From assembly GCF_900176535.1 (NCBI RefSeq), contig NZ_FWXT01000004.1:310001-374000 (forward strand): DNA of 64,000 bases. The letters are read 5' to 3'. The stretch's first letter is position 1, and every line of letters starts with the position of its first letter. Source of the DNA: Pedobacter africanus. Its GTDB lineage: Bacteria > Bacteroidota > Bacteroidia > Sphingobacteriales > Sphingobacteriaceae. The notes beneath the pieces were generated by a model. It had not been told where the DNA came from and did no database searches. It saw only the letters and a list, made by a program, of their open reading frames with translations. Both the position numbers and the translations under genes were made by a program. Below, piece after piece: positions 9,067-18,177 of the stretch.

Positions 9067-9198
9067 AACATACATAGACATCAGCTTTATTTTCTGTAAA
9101 GGAAAATATCGGAGTGGTCAGTATTCAGTTGACTATCACAATTATAGCGCCAGAAATTCAAATGTCAGCTGCCACAGCAAAGCCATTCAGAAATTTAG

Positions 9199-9206
9199 TA
9201 AGTTTG
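9199..9206 (+). promoter_or_regulatory. Candidate -7 element for ispE
   Basis: TAAGTTTG matches TAnnTTTG, 26 bp before the ispE ATG at 9233. Confidence 0.4.
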
Positions 9207-9232
9207 CCTGCGAACGTTAAAATGCAGAATAC

Positions 9233-10036
9233 ATGCTTGCTTTTGCCAATGCCAAGATCAATCTTGGATTAAATATTACGGAGAAAAGGAGTGATGGTTA
9301 CCACAATATCGAAACCATTTTTTATCCGGTAAAACTGAACGATGTTGTTGAAATTACAGATGCAAAGGAAACCACCTGTGTGGTAAAGGGTATTGATGTG
9401 CCCGGGGCGGCGAAGGATAACCTTTGTCTAAAGGCCTTCAATGTATTGAGAAAAGATTTCGGTTTACCAGCGCAGCAGATTACCCTGTTAAAAAATATTC
9501 CGGTTGGTGCAGGGCTTGGCGGAGGCTCTTCGGATGCTGCCCATCTGGTCAAACTGGTCAATGAAAAATTCAAACTCGGCCTTTCTGTTGCAGCGATGCA
9601 GGATTACGTCAGGGAGCTGGGGGCCGATTGTGCCTTCTTTATTGAAAACCAGCCTGCATTTGCTTTTGGTAAGGGTGATGAATTTGAGCCAATCGCAATA
9701 GATTTGTCAAATTATCACCTTGTGTTGGCAAAACCACCTGTGCATGTCTCTACAGCAGCTGCTTATGCGGGAATAAAGCCCGCAAGCCCTCGCAGATCGA
9801 TAAAAGATTTAATACATTTGCCTGTAGAGAAATGGAAGGGGCAGCTTGAAAACGATTTTGAGCCTTCTGTTTTTTCAGGTTATCCGGAAATTGAGCAGGT
9901 TAAAAGCAAGCTGTATCAATCGGGGGCATTGTTTGCCTTAATGAGCGGCAGCGGTTCCTGTGTATATGGCATATTTAACCGGAAGGTTAGTTTGCCGGAA
10001 CTGGAAAAAGACAACAAAGTGTTTTATGGTGTTTAA
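9233..10036 (+). CDS. ispE: 4-diphosphocytidyl-2-C-methyl-D-erythritol kinase
   Basis: 267-aa GHMP kinase that phosphorylates CDP-methylerythritol in the MEP isoprenoid pathway. Visible motifs are the N-terminal ANAKINLGLNITEKRSDGYH (family start with Lys and the DGYH substrate segment), the GHMP ATP loop PVGAGLGGGSSDAA, catalytic LGADCAFFI, and the C-terminal MSGSGSCVYGIF. Length is slightly short for the family (about 280). The ATG at 9233 is chosen because the motif begins directly after it; the ATG at 9222 is out of frame. Confidence 0.95.
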   Translation: MLAFANAKINLGLNITEKRSDGYHNIETIFYPVKLNDVVEITDAKETTCVVKGIDVPGAAKDNLCLKAFNVLRKDFGLPAQQITLLKNIPVGAGLGGGSSDAAHLVKLVNEKFKLGLSVAAMQDYVRELGADCAFFIENQPAFAFGKGDEFEPIAIDLSNYHLVLAKPPVHVSTAAAYAGIKPASPRRSIKDLIHLPVEKWKGQLENDFEPSVFSGYPEIEQVKSKLYQSGALFALMSGSGSCVYGIFNRKVSLPELEKDNKVFYGV

Positions 10037-10110
10037 GTGGATAAGCTTTGGCGCCGGCAGATATAACGCTGTAAATGATACAAAAGAGAGATTAACTATC
10101 AATAAATACA

Positions 10111-11277
10111 ATGCAGGAAGAGAATTTTGAAACACTGGCCATACGCCTACAAGCTGAAAGAACCCAATTTAAAGAACACTCGGTACCGTTGTACCTGACA
10201 TCGAGCTACAAATTTGACGATGCGGAGGATATGCGCGCCCTGTTTGCCAACGAAAAGGAAGGCAATGTTTACAGCCGTTATGCAAATCCGAATACAGATG
10301 AGCTGATCACTAAGCTGTCTGTACTGGAAGGTGCAGAAGCGGGATGGGTTACGGCAAGCGGAATGGCGGCCATATTTACAACTTTTCTGACTTTCCTGCA
10401 GTCTGGCGACCACGTACTGTCGAGCCGTTCGGTTTTCGGTTCTACGCACCAGCTGCTCAACAATATTTTTCCTAAATGGGGCATCAGCTACACCTATGCT
10501 GATCTGGACAAACCCGAGGAGTGGGAGCAAGGGATCAGGCCGAATACAAAGATGATCTTTGTGGAAACGCCTTCAAATCCGGGCATCGACATTATTGACC
10601 TGGAATGGCTGGCCGGACTGGCAAAGAAAAATGGCATTATGCTGGTGGTCGACAATTGTTTTGCTACGCCATACCTGCAGCAGCCGATAAAGCTGGGTGC
10701 GGATATTTCTATCCACTCGGCAACTAAATTTATAGACGGACAAGGCCGTACGCTGGGCGGGGTTATCCTGGGTTCTGCAAAACACATCAAGGAAATTGAA
10801 GGTTTTGCAAGGCATAGTGGTCCGGCCATGTCGCCTTTTAATGCCTGGATTTTGTCTAAAAGCCTGGAAACACTGGCTGTGCGTATGGACAGGCATTGCG
10901 AAAATGCGTTGAAAGTTGCTGAATTTCTGGAAGCACACAGCAGCATCAAAAAAGTGATGTACCCTTTTCTGCCTTCGCACCCTCAGTACGAAATTGCCAA
11001 AAAACAAATGAAACAGGGGGGCGGGATTGTAACCCTGGTGATTAATGGTGGTGTTGAGGCGGCCGGCCGCTTCATGAATAAACTGAAGATGTTCTCTATT
11101 TCGGCCAACCTGGGCGATACGAGGTCTATTGCTACACATCCGGCAACCAGTACGCACTCTAAATTGAGCGAAGCGGAGCGTTTGCAGGTGGGCATTGAGC
11201 AGGGGACAATCCGGTTATCGATTGGCCTGGAACATATCAACGACATCATTTCGGATATCGAGCAGGCTTTGGCTTAA
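10111..11277 (+). CDS. metZ: O-succinylhomoserine sulfhydrylase-type trans-sulfuration enzyme
   Basis: 388-aa Cys/Met-metabolism PLP enzyme. The Schiff-base Lys is in HSATKFIDGQGRTLGG, the phosphate-binding residues in the YSRYANPN segment, and the cofactor Asp in LVVVDNCFATPYLQQP. The FIDGQGR variant after the Lys is typical of MetZ (O-succinyl- or O-acetylhomoserine plus sulfide to homocysteine) rather than of cystathionine gamma-lyase, where H/Y-G-H is usual. It is a single gene with a bidirectional terminator behind it. The exact acyl donor is not certain from sequence. Confidence 0.87.
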   Translation: MQEENFETLAIRLQAERTQFKEHSVPLYLTSSYKFDDAEDMRALFANEKEGNVYSRYANPNTDELITKLSVLEGAEAGWVTASGMAAIFTTFLTFLQSGDHVLSSRSVFGSTHQLLNNIFPKWGISYTYADLDKPEEWEQGIRPNTKMIFVETPSNPGIDIIDLEWLAGLAKKNGIMLVVDNCFATPYLQQPIKLGADISIHSATKFIDGQGRTLGGVILGSAKHIKEIEGFARHSGPAMSPFNAWILSKSLETLAVRMDRHCENALKVAEFLEAHSSIKKVMYPFLPSHPQYEIAKKQMKQGGGIVTLVINGGVEAAGRFMNKLKMFSISANLGDTRSIATHPATSTHSKLSEAERLQVGIEQGTIRLSIGLEHINDIISDIEQALA

Positions 11278-11305
11278 GTAAATTCTGGCATAAAAATAAC
11301 CACAT

Positions 11306-11344
11306 AAAAAAGGCCTGAGTTCAAATTGAGCTCAGGCCTTTTTT
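11306..11344. terminator. Bidirectional terminator between metZ and the lapA-like gene
   Basis: 14-bp perfect stem (11306-11319 with 11331-11344; core GGCCTGAG/CTCAGGCC), 11-nt loop, A-tract on the left and T-tract on the right. It serves the convergent genes on either side. Confidence 0.9.
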
Positions 11345-11358
11345 TATAAGGTTGAGGC

Positions 11359-11628
11359 TTACTGGATGTAATCCCTGTCTTCGTCACTCAGCTTGTTCTT
11401 GTTATCGTGCTGGTCAATTTCCCGGTCGTAAGAACTTACGGTAGTTTTAGGGCGGCCCGCCCAGAAGCCCAGCACGAAGCCCACAAAAGTGCATACACCC
11501 ACCACCAGCAGCTTGGAAATGTCTTTCTTAACAAAGATAAAGTTGAATTCAACTGCGTCTGTATTGATCATTAAAAAAATAGTAATGAGTGCTGTAAAGA
11601 TGATGATGAAGACGGTTTTGCTGCGCAT
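11359..11628 (-). CDS. LapA (DUF1049) domain protein
   Basis: 89-aa inner-membrane protein with two TM helices, at residues 4-21 (KTVFIIIFTALITIFLMI) and 38-57 (KLLVVGVCTFVGFVLGFWAG), and a short acidic/polar tail. The NTDAVEFNFIF segment between the helices and the GFxxG of TM2 are typical of the LapA/YciS (DUF1049) family, which in E. coli helps LpxC turnover and LPS assembly. It lies 3 bp after the large barrel-protein gene, so the two may be co-transcribed. Confidence 0.75.
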   Translation of the reverse strand: MRSKTVFIIIFTALITIFLMINTDAVEFNFIFVKKDISKLLVVGVCTFVGFVLGFWAGRPKTTVSSYDREIDQHDNKNKLSDEDRDYIQ

Positions 11629-11631
11629 GAC

Positions 11632-14442
11632 TTAAAAGCTATAGTTTAAAATTAGTTCTAATATAGGGTTTTGGTTGTAAACTTTATTGACAAACACAAA
11701 TCTCCCGCCAACTTCTACATTTGGCTGGTAACGCAGTACGTTCATGTTGCTTCGGAGTTCAAATCCATAGGTTTTGGGTTCTCCCAGATTGGTTTCGGTG
11801 CCAATGTTCTCGTAATGACAGAATATACCGGCCCTGAGGTTTCTGATGTAGGCAATGGGGCCTAGCTCGGCATCAGGAAAGGCAATGGGAAACCTGTAAT
11901 TGAACAACAGCGTGTTTTTGAGCATGCTCATTGCCCTGATGTTGTTGTAGCCATACACAGCGTTAATTTCCCTTTCGTACTTTCTTACGCCTGTTGCATG
12001 CTGGTAGTTGAAATTGGCCAGGAAAGAATGGTTCCTGAAAAGGCCCGGAAAGTAAAAGAAAGCTTCTCCGGCAAATAGACTGCCATCCAGTTGTTTGTCG
12101 AATGGCTGGTGCAAATAGGTAGTCCTTAAAATCTGTGCCCAGCGCGGTGCCACGTCACGTTCGGCCTGGCGGATGCTGTGCTGAAAGGTGAAGCCGTATT
12201 CCATAGGGAACCTTAGTGTGGAAATGTAATTGGCCGGCATATTTTGGGGCTGGTACCTTTTGGTAAAGCTGGTGGCTGTTTTTAAGGAGAAGCTATAGGT
12301 GCTGCCCAGGGTATTGAGGCTGATGGGCAGTAATGCCTGCAGCTGTATGTTGTTCTCGCGCCAGTCGCCCTGGTATATGCCGCTGTTGGTGCTGTAAAAT
12401 GTTCTTCTTGGCCGGTTCCTATAAGTGGCACTGATGATGGGATAAAAACTTTTCAATACAAAGCCTGCGTTGTACTCAAAACGGTTGAGGTCGCGATGGT
12501 ACTGTGCGCCGGCAAAACTGCTGAAGGTGCTGAGCAGGTTGTTGGAGTTGAGCTGCAGGCCAAACTGGTATTCGTCTTCAATAATCGGGATGATGCTGTG
12601 TACATTGAACAGATTGCCAAACCTGCCATAGGGTTTGGAGGTGTAGGTGCTGTCGGGGATTTTTGAAAACACGTTTCCGGTATGTTCCTGTTTTTCGGCG
12701 GCCTCGCCAAAAAACACAAAATTGCTGGCGCCGGTTTGACGGGCATTGATGGTGGTTTCGGCAACCTGGTATCCGGATGCTGTGTAGTTGTTAAAAATTA
12801 TTGTTTTTGAATTTTTGCTGAACGACGGATTAAAAGCGCCGTATTTTGCTGCGCTCAGAGCGCTTATCTTTTTTGTTTTGATATCTATGCTGTAAATGTT
12901 GTCAACTCCGCTGTAATGCGCGTTAAATGCGATCTGGTCGCTGATGAATACTGGTCTTGTAATTTGCTGTTGCGTATTGGGGATCAGCTGCTGGCGCTGA
13001 CCGGAACGGTTGCTGGTCCACATGGCCTTTCCTTTTTCCGTTACACTGATATAGGCCACCGTATTTCCGCTGGCGTCAAAGGCGGGGGTTTGCAGGATCA
13101 GGTTTTGAGGGTTGGGATAGGTGTAAAGCAGTTTTCCAGTATTGGCATCCAGTTCTACCAGGTTGCAGCGGTTGCTAAGGTCGAAGCTTACGGCGATGAT
13201 CTTTTTGCCGTCGGACGAGAGCGAAGGGGAGAAGAGCCTGCTGCGGCTGCTCAGCTTTTTTGTTTTTCCGGTTTTAAGGTTGTAGCTGCAGATGACACTG
13301 TAGCTGCGCTGCCGGTAGCGCGGGTCGTAACGTACCTCATCCCATACGATGAGATCGTTGGCATAACTGAACCAGGGCTGCTCCTGCCGGCCGATGTTGA
13401 GCAGGTGTTTTTCTTTTTTGTTTTTATCGATCAGAATGAACTGTGGTACGTCGGCCTTACTTTGCTTTAAAGTTAATATGCTGTTTTCGTCAATTCTTAC
13501 CGGCAGGAAGTAGCTGCTGGCATAGCTTGCTGTTGCATTGAGCGGACTGTAATTTTCGGAAGAAGATTTTGCGGCCTGCTCCGTCCATTTTTCTTTGATC
13601 AGCGTATTGGTTTGTTTGAACCAGTTGTGACTGCCATGTCCTGTTAATTTTTTGAGTGTGTTGGAAAATGGGTAGGGACGGAAGGGGCGGCGACGGATGT
13701 CGGTCAGTACGCTGTCGAAAATATTCCGGCCTTCCTGTTTACGGATGTTGGAGGCGATGAGGTAGCCGAGCTGATAGTAGTCCGGGGTGATGTCTTTTTC
13801 AGATCCGAAGTTTGCTTTGCTGTAAGAAAAATCCCGGCCTTCCAGAAGGGCTGCCCGGTAAGGCATGATCCAGGACGGCTGCCTTCCGCGACCGGCATTG
13901 GTGAGTGAGGTTTCGGTACTTACGGCGTCGCCTTCAAAGAACCAGATCGGGAGGCTCGCGCCGAACCAGGCCAGGTATACTTCCTCCGGAAAAGGGTGTG
14001 CCTTGCCGCCGGTGAGTTTGTCGAACTGGGCCACATGCCGGAGCTCATGAACGGCCAGGTTGTTGAGCCAGTCCTGACTGTCGAACTGCTGCGGTGGGGT
14101 GGTGTAAAATTCTGACTTTTTTGGGCCCAGCTGAACGAAGCCGTTTGCGATCACTCCACGGTTTTGGAGCAGTACCGGGATGCTGGTTTTTTGCCTGCCC
14201 AGACTGCCGCCTACATAGGGGTAAATATGGGGTAGGGTATTGGCCATTCTTTGTGCCTCTTTTTCCATTTCCTGAGGATAGATGACTTTGAATCCAGAGG
14301 CATTAATTTGACGCCATTTTACACTAAGTGGGTTTTGCTCTTCGTTGAAAATCTGTGAAAAAACTGTTTGTGAAATAAAACTTAATATTAAAGCTGTTTT
14401 AATGCTGATTATCAAAGTTTTATTGTATTTATTTATCTTCAT
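11632..14442 (-). CDS. Secreted gluzincin metalloprotease - beta-propeller - outer-membrane barrel protein
   Basis: 936 aa. A signal peptide spans about residues 10-30 (ending TVFSQ). A zinc-peptidase motif HELRH lies at 132-136, with WFFEGDA at 167-173 supplying a likely third ligand (Glu170), the gluzincin spacing of about 34 residues. Residues about 300-570 contain WD40-like/TolB-type propeller repeats (SRLFSPSLSSDGKKIIAVSF, FSKNSKTIIFNN). The last roughly 330 residues are rich in alternating aromatic and polar beta-strands and end in Phe (LELILNYSF), as expected for an outer-membrane beta-barrel. Enzyme substrate and function are unknown. Its start is followed upstream by a 450-bp AT-rich gap. 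Confidence 0.7.
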   Translation of the reverse strand: MKINKYNKTLIISIKTALILSFISQTVFSQIFNEEQNPLSVKWRQINASGFKVIYPQEMEKEAQRMANTLPHIYPYVGGSLGRQKTSIPVLLQNRGVIANGFVQLGPKKSEFYTTPPQQFDSQDWLNNLAVHELRHVAQFDKLTGGKAHPFPEEVYLAWFGASLPIWFFEGDAVSTETSLTNAGRGRQPSWIMPYRAALLEGRDFSYSKANFGSEKDITPDYYQLGYLIASNIRKQEGRNIFDSVLTDIRRRPFRPYPFSNTLKKLTGHGSHNWFKQTNTLIKEKWTEQAAKSSSENYSPLNATASYASSYFLPVRIDENSILTLKQSKADVPQFILIDKNKKEKHLLNIGRQEQPWFSYANDLIVWDEVRYDPRYRQRSYSVICSYNLKTGKTKKLSSRSRLFSPSLSSDGKKIIAVSFDLSNRCNLVELDANTGKLLYTYPNPQNLILQTPAFDASGNTVAYISVTEKGKAMWTSNRSGQRQQLIPNTQQQITRPVFISDQIAFNAHYSGVDNIYSIDIKTKKISALSAAKYGAFNPSFSKNSKTIIFNNYTASGYQVAETTINARQTGASNFVFFGEAAEKQEHTGNVFSKIPDSTYTSKPYGRFGNLFNVHSIIPIIEDEYQFGLQLNSNNLLSTFSSFAGAQYHRDLNRFEYNAGFVLKSFYPIISATYRNRPRRTFYSTNSGIYQGDWRENNIQLQALLPISLNTLGSTYSFSLKTATSFTKRYQPQNMPANYISTLRFPMEYGFTFQHSIRQAERDVAPRWAQILRTTYLHQPFDKQLDGSLFAGEAFFYFPGLFRNHSFLANFNYQHATGVRKYEREINAVYGYNNIRAMSMLKNTLLFNYRFPIAFPDAELGPIAYIRNLRAGIFCHYENIGTETNLGEPKTYGFELRSNMNVLRYQPNVEVGGRFVFVNKVYNQNPILELILNYSF

Positions 14443-14895
14443 TTATTGTGTTTGCTAAAATTATTAGTTTTTATATTTTTTTTGGATTGATTTTATTTTA
14501 TCTTTTATTTTATGTAATTGTATTTATCTATTTGATATATATATTGTTAAGTGTATTTTTGTTTTTTTAAGTTTAATGTATTTTTTAGGTTTTTAATGGT
14601 GTTTTTAGCCGTTTTTTTATTTTCAATCCCTTGTTCCAGCTGCACCTTAAATTATACAATTAAGGTACACTATTTACCCGAGAAATAAAACAAATTTTAC
14701 AAAGCATTTTTTGATTTTGTATACGGATCCTAGGATTTATGTGTGGTTTTTCTGATGAAAAATCTGGTCTTTTTTAGCCCGGAATGCCGCTTGATTTTGC
14801 GTACTCTTTGTCTCTTTCAGCCTCCCCTTCCCTGCTGAAAAACGGAACCGGTAAGCTCAGAAAATAGCCGGATTTGTAGCCTGGTATTTGTCGGT
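14443..14895. other. 453-bp AT-rich intergenic region with an ACCTTAA/TTAAGGT dyad
   Basis: No plausible coding frame on either strand. The left two thirds is very A/T rich and is the probable 5' untranslated and promoter region of the minus-strand barrel-protein gene. An inverted repeat ACCTTAA (14644-14650) and TTAAGGT (14660-14666), separated by 9 bp, could be an operator. The right part is sequence downstream of eamA. Confidence 0.5.
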
Positions 14896-15789
14896 TTATT
14901 GCTCGTGTTTTTTGTATTTTTTGTAGACCGGATAAAGGAATACGGCGGCCAGGATCAGGGTGGCGCCGAGGTAAAATCCGGTCGACATGGCCTCTCTTTT
15001 TCCAAAGAAAATGAAGGCAAGCAGGATGCCATATACCGGCTCAAGGTTGGTGATGAGCGCTACCCTGAAGGCCGACAAAGTACGCATTACAGAAACCGCT
15101 GCAACGTAGGCGAGGGCGGTACAAACGGTGCCCAGGAAAGCCAGGTAAAGCCAGTCGCTGACACTCAGATTGAAGCACTCTGTGACCAGTGTTCCATCAG
15201 CCAAACGGTATAAAGTGATCCAGAAAAAGGCCCCTGAAATTTCATAAAAACCAATGATTATGGGGTTGCTTTTTTGCACCAGGGTAGCATTTATTGAGCT
15301 GAAAAGGCTGGCTGTAAGGGCTGCCAGAAGCCCGAAAATGATACCTGTTGTGTACTGCGATTCGAATTTGAAGATGAGGTAAATGCCCGAAATGATGATC
15401 AGTCCGACCGCAATATCGGTTGTTCTGATCCTTTGTTTTCTGATCAGCGGTTCCAATATTGCTGTAAAAAGCGTGATGGATGACAGGCATACCAGGGTAA
15501 CAGAGACAGTGGAAACCTTGATGGAATGGAAGAACAGGATCCAGTGTGCAGCAACGATGCTGCCTATAAAAAAGAATTGTAAAAATTGCTTTTTTGTTAC
15601 CCTGAGGCTGGTTTTACTGAGCTTAAAGTACATGAAAAGGGTAATGGCGGCAATCAGTACCCTGTACCATACCATTTGTACCGCATTTACGGATATTAAG
15701 GCACCAAGTATCCCTGTAAAGCCCCAGATGAACACGGTGAGGTGTAAAATTATAAGGTTTTTTATGGGGCTGTCCGGACCTTTGGACAT
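14896..15789 (-). CDS. EamA/DMT-superfamily transporter
   Basis: 297-aa inner-membrane protein with about ten hydrophobic helices in two repeated halves of five, the EamA (DUF6) arrangement. The end of the second repeat shows the typical ITNLEPVYGILLAFIFFGKR followed by YLGATLILAAVFLYP. Such permeases export metabolites or amino acids; the substrate cannot be predicted. It follows the lptF/G-family gene by 1 bp and is the last gene of the tgt operon. Confidence 0.85.
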   Translation of the reverse strand: MSKGPDSPIKNLIILHLTVFIWGFTGILGALISVNAVQMVWYRVLIAAITLFMYFKLSKTSLRVTKKQFLQFFFIGSIVAAHWILFFHSIKVSTVSVTLVCLSSITLFTAILEPLIRKQRIRTTDIAVGLIIISGIYLIFKFESQYTTGIIFGLLAALTASLFSSINATLVQKSNPIIIGFYEISGAFFWITLYRLADGTLVTECFNLSVSDWLYLAFLGTVCTALAYVAAVSVMRTLSAFRVALITNLEPVYGILLAFIFFGKREAMSTGFYLGATLILAAVFLYPVYKKYKKHEQ

Positions 15790-15790
15790 G

Positions 15791-16894
15791 CTATTTTGGT
15801 GCTTTTTTGAGCAGATATAAGCCTAGTAAACCGAAGAAAAGTGTGGGTGCAATGGCCGCAAAAAGGGGCGGCATGCCGCCTTTTAGCGAAAACATTTTTG
15901 CGAATTGGTTAAATACTATGTAAGCAAAACTTAATAAAATGCCGATTCCCAATGGGAGCCCGACCCCGCCACGTACCTTTCTGGAGGACAAAGCTACGCC
16001 GATAAGGGTAAGCACAAAGGCCGATAAAGGGTGTAAATAGCGCTTGTATTTCTCGAATAAAAGGTCGTTCCAGATGCCTGAACCCCGTATCTTTTCCTTC
16101 CTGATTTTCTCTGAAAGTTCTTTGTTGCTCAGGTTCTCAAAGATGTTATCATAGGCCGAAAAATCATCAGGACGCATGTCGAGCACTGTATCTTTAACCT
16201 GTGCAGAGCCGCTTGTAAAAGTTTCTTTAAGGCCGTTTACATCTCTTACAGAGTAGTTGCTGAGCTTCCATGAGCGTTTTAAGGAATCCCATCTGATCTC
16301 ATCTGCAACCAGCTTTTTGGTCAGCTCATCCCCCTTAAATTTATCGAGTGAAAACCTGGTGCCCACCTTGGTTTTGTTGTCGAAATTGTCCATGTAAATA
16401 TAGGTGTTGTTGTCCAGTTTCATGTGGATGTTGCTTTTGCTGGAGGGGTCATTCTTCTTTACATAGGTATTTTCGAAGCTGTTTTTGAGCTGATTGGTAT
16501 AGGGCAGGATGTATAAATTGGAGACCAGGTTGACCGCAAAAATGATGGATGCGGATACAAAATAAGGCATCAGGAAGCGGTTAAAGCTTACCCCTCCACT
16601 TAAAATGGGTACAATCTCGGTCTGATCGGCCATTTTAGCGGTAAAAAATATAACCGCAATAAAGTTAATCAGGGGCGAGAGCATGTTTACATAATAAGGT
16701 ATAGAACCGGCATAATACAGGGAAACAACCTGCCAGAAGCTAAGGTTCGCGCTTAGAAAGTCGTCCAGCTTTTCGGATAGGTCGAAAATAATGATGATCA
16801 CCACAAACAGCGTAAGGGTATATAAAAACGTACCCAGGTACTTGCTGATGATGTACCAATCTAAAATTTTAATCCTGTCTTTGATAATGCGCAT
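15791..16894 (-). CDS. LptF/LptG family LPS-export permease
   Basis: 367-aa YjgP/YjgQ family permease. LptF and LptG form the membrane part of the LptB2FG ABC transporter that extracts LPS from the inner membrane. It has an N-terminal TM (IKILDWYIISKYLGTFLYTL), three helices in the first 125 residues, a periplasmic beta-jellyroll segment of about 150 residues, and three C-terminal helices (LHPLSAFVLTLIGVALSSRK, the conserved start of that block). Whether it is LptF or LptG cannot be decided. It sits directly after tgt with no gap. Confidence 0.88.
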   Translation of the reverse strand: MRIIKDRIKILDWYIISKYLGTFLYTLTLFVVIIIIFDLSEKLDDFLSANLSFWQVVSLYYAGSIPYYVNMLSPLINFIAVIFFTAKMADQTEIVPILSGGVSFNRFLMPYFVSASIIFAVNLVSNLYILPYTNQLKNSFENTYVKKNDPSSKSNIHMKLDNNTYIYMDNFDNKTKVGTRFSLDKFKGDELTKKLVADEIRWDSLKRSWKLSNYSVRDVNGLKETFTSGSAQVKDTVLDMRPDDFSAYDNIFENLSNKELSEKIRKEKIRGSGIWNDLLFEKYKRYLHPLSAFVLTLIGVALSSRKVRGGVGLPLGIGILLSFAYIVFNQFAKMFSLKGGMPPLFAAIAPTLFFGLLGLYLLKKAPK

Positions 16895-18025
16895 CTATAA
16901 TTTATTACCTAAGATAGTAACCATTTTGTTTTTCCAGGCGGAAAACTCGCCGTTTATGATTTTCTCGCGTGCGGTTTTAACCAGCCAAAGGTAAAAATGC
17001 AGGTTATGGAGTGTGGCAATCTGGGCGCCGAGCATCTCTTTTGAGTGCATAAGGTGCCTCAGGTAAGCCTTGGTGTACACCTGGTCGGCCAGCAAATCGC
17101 TATCTGCTTCTATAGGTGAGAAATCATCGGCCCATTTTTTATTGCTGATGTTGATGATCCCATTTTTGGTGAAAAGCATACCATTTCGTGCATTTCTGGT
17201 GGGCATTACGCAGTCGAACATATCTACGCCTAATGCAATGTTTTCCAGGATGTTAATGGGTGTGCCTACCCCCATTAAATAACGTGGCTTTTCGTAGGGA
17301 AGGATGTCGCATACCACTTCTGTCATGGCATACATCTCCTCCGCAGGTTCGCCTACAGACAATCCTCCGATGGCATTGCCTTCGCGGTCCATAGCAGCAA
17401 TAAATTCAGCCGATTTGATCCTTAGGTCTTTATAAACGGATCCCTGTACGATAGGGAACAGGGTTTGGCTAAAGCCGTACTTAGGTTCGGTGGTGTCGAA
17501 GCGGGTACAGCAACGTTTTAACCACCTGTGGGTCATGTTGATGGAATTTGCTGCGTATTTGTAATCACATGGATAAGGCGTGCATTCATCAAACGCCATA
17601 ATGATGTCGGCCCCGATGGTACGCTGGATATCCATGGCATATTCTGGTGTAAACAGGTGTTTGGAACCGTCGATGTGCGAACGAAACGTTACGCCTTCTT
17701 CTTTGATCTTCCTTACCTTACTTAAGGAGTATACCTGGTAACCACCACTATCGGTAAGAATGGGCCTGTCCCAGCCTATAAACTGGTGTAAGCCACCTGC
17801 ACGTTCCAGAATGTCCAGACCTGGCCTTAAATATAAATGGTAGGTATTCCCTAAGATGATTTTGGCATCGACATCATTTTTGAGCTGCTGCTGATTAATG
17901 GATTTAACCGTTCCTGCAGTCCCGACAGGCATAAAAATAGGTGTTTGTATTTCGCCGTGGTCTGTAGTGATTGTACCTGCTCTTGCTTTCGAATGCTGAT
18001 CGGCTGCCTCTAAATTAAATTTCAT
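16895..18025 (-). CDS. tgt: tRNA-guanine transglycosylase lacking the zinc cysteines
   Basis: 376-aa bacterial-type TGT, which swaps guanine-34 for preQ1 in GUN-anticodon tRNAs during queuosine synthesis. The catalytic residues are present: Asp92 in TDSGGYQVYSLS and Asp271 in MFDCVMPTRNARNG. The C-terminal region aligns as usual (TKAYLRHLMHSKEMLGAQIA, LHNLHFYLWL), but where most bacterial enzymes have CxCxxC it reads ADSDLLAD (residues 307-314), with no Cys at all. Structural zinc is therefore probably absent. First gene of an operon with lptF/G and eamA. Confidence 0.95.
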   Translation of the reverse strand: MKFNLEAADQHSKARAGTITTDHGEIQTPIFMPVGTAGTVKSINQQQLKNDVDAKIILGNTYHLYLRPGLDILERAGGLHQFIGWDRPILTDSGGYQVYSLSKVRKIKEEGVTFRSHIDGSKHLFTPEYAMDIQRTIGADIIMAFDECTPYPCDYKYAANSINMTHRWLKRCCTRFDTTEPKYGFSQTLFPIVQGSVYKDLRIKSAEFIAAMDREGNAIGGLSVGEPAEEMYAMTEVVCDILPYEKPRYLMGVGTPINILENIALGVDMFDCVMPTRNARNGMLFTKNGIINISNKKWADDFSPIEADSDLLADQVYTKAYLRHLMHSKEMLGAQIATLHNLHFYLWLVKTAREKIINGEFSAWKNKMVTILGNKL

Positions 18026-18177
18026 CTATGTGTGTTTAGCGGATCAAATTTTAATCCGTTCCTTAAAATCCCGGCAAAAATAGCAAAAATCGCAGGATTA
18101 AAGGGTTAAATTTTTTATCAACATAAAGGAACATTACAGATTAAAAACCAGAAATTTGACCCCTTCAAAAATACATC

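Noticed and set aside
9017..9220. 67-aa plus-strand frame in the repeat region
   Set aside because: It starts inside the inverted repeat, has no recognisable composition or start signal and is crossed by the ispE -7 element.
14443..14895. Search for a decayed gene in the AT-rich gap
   Set aside because: No frame longer than about 25 codons with protein-like composition was found on either strand.
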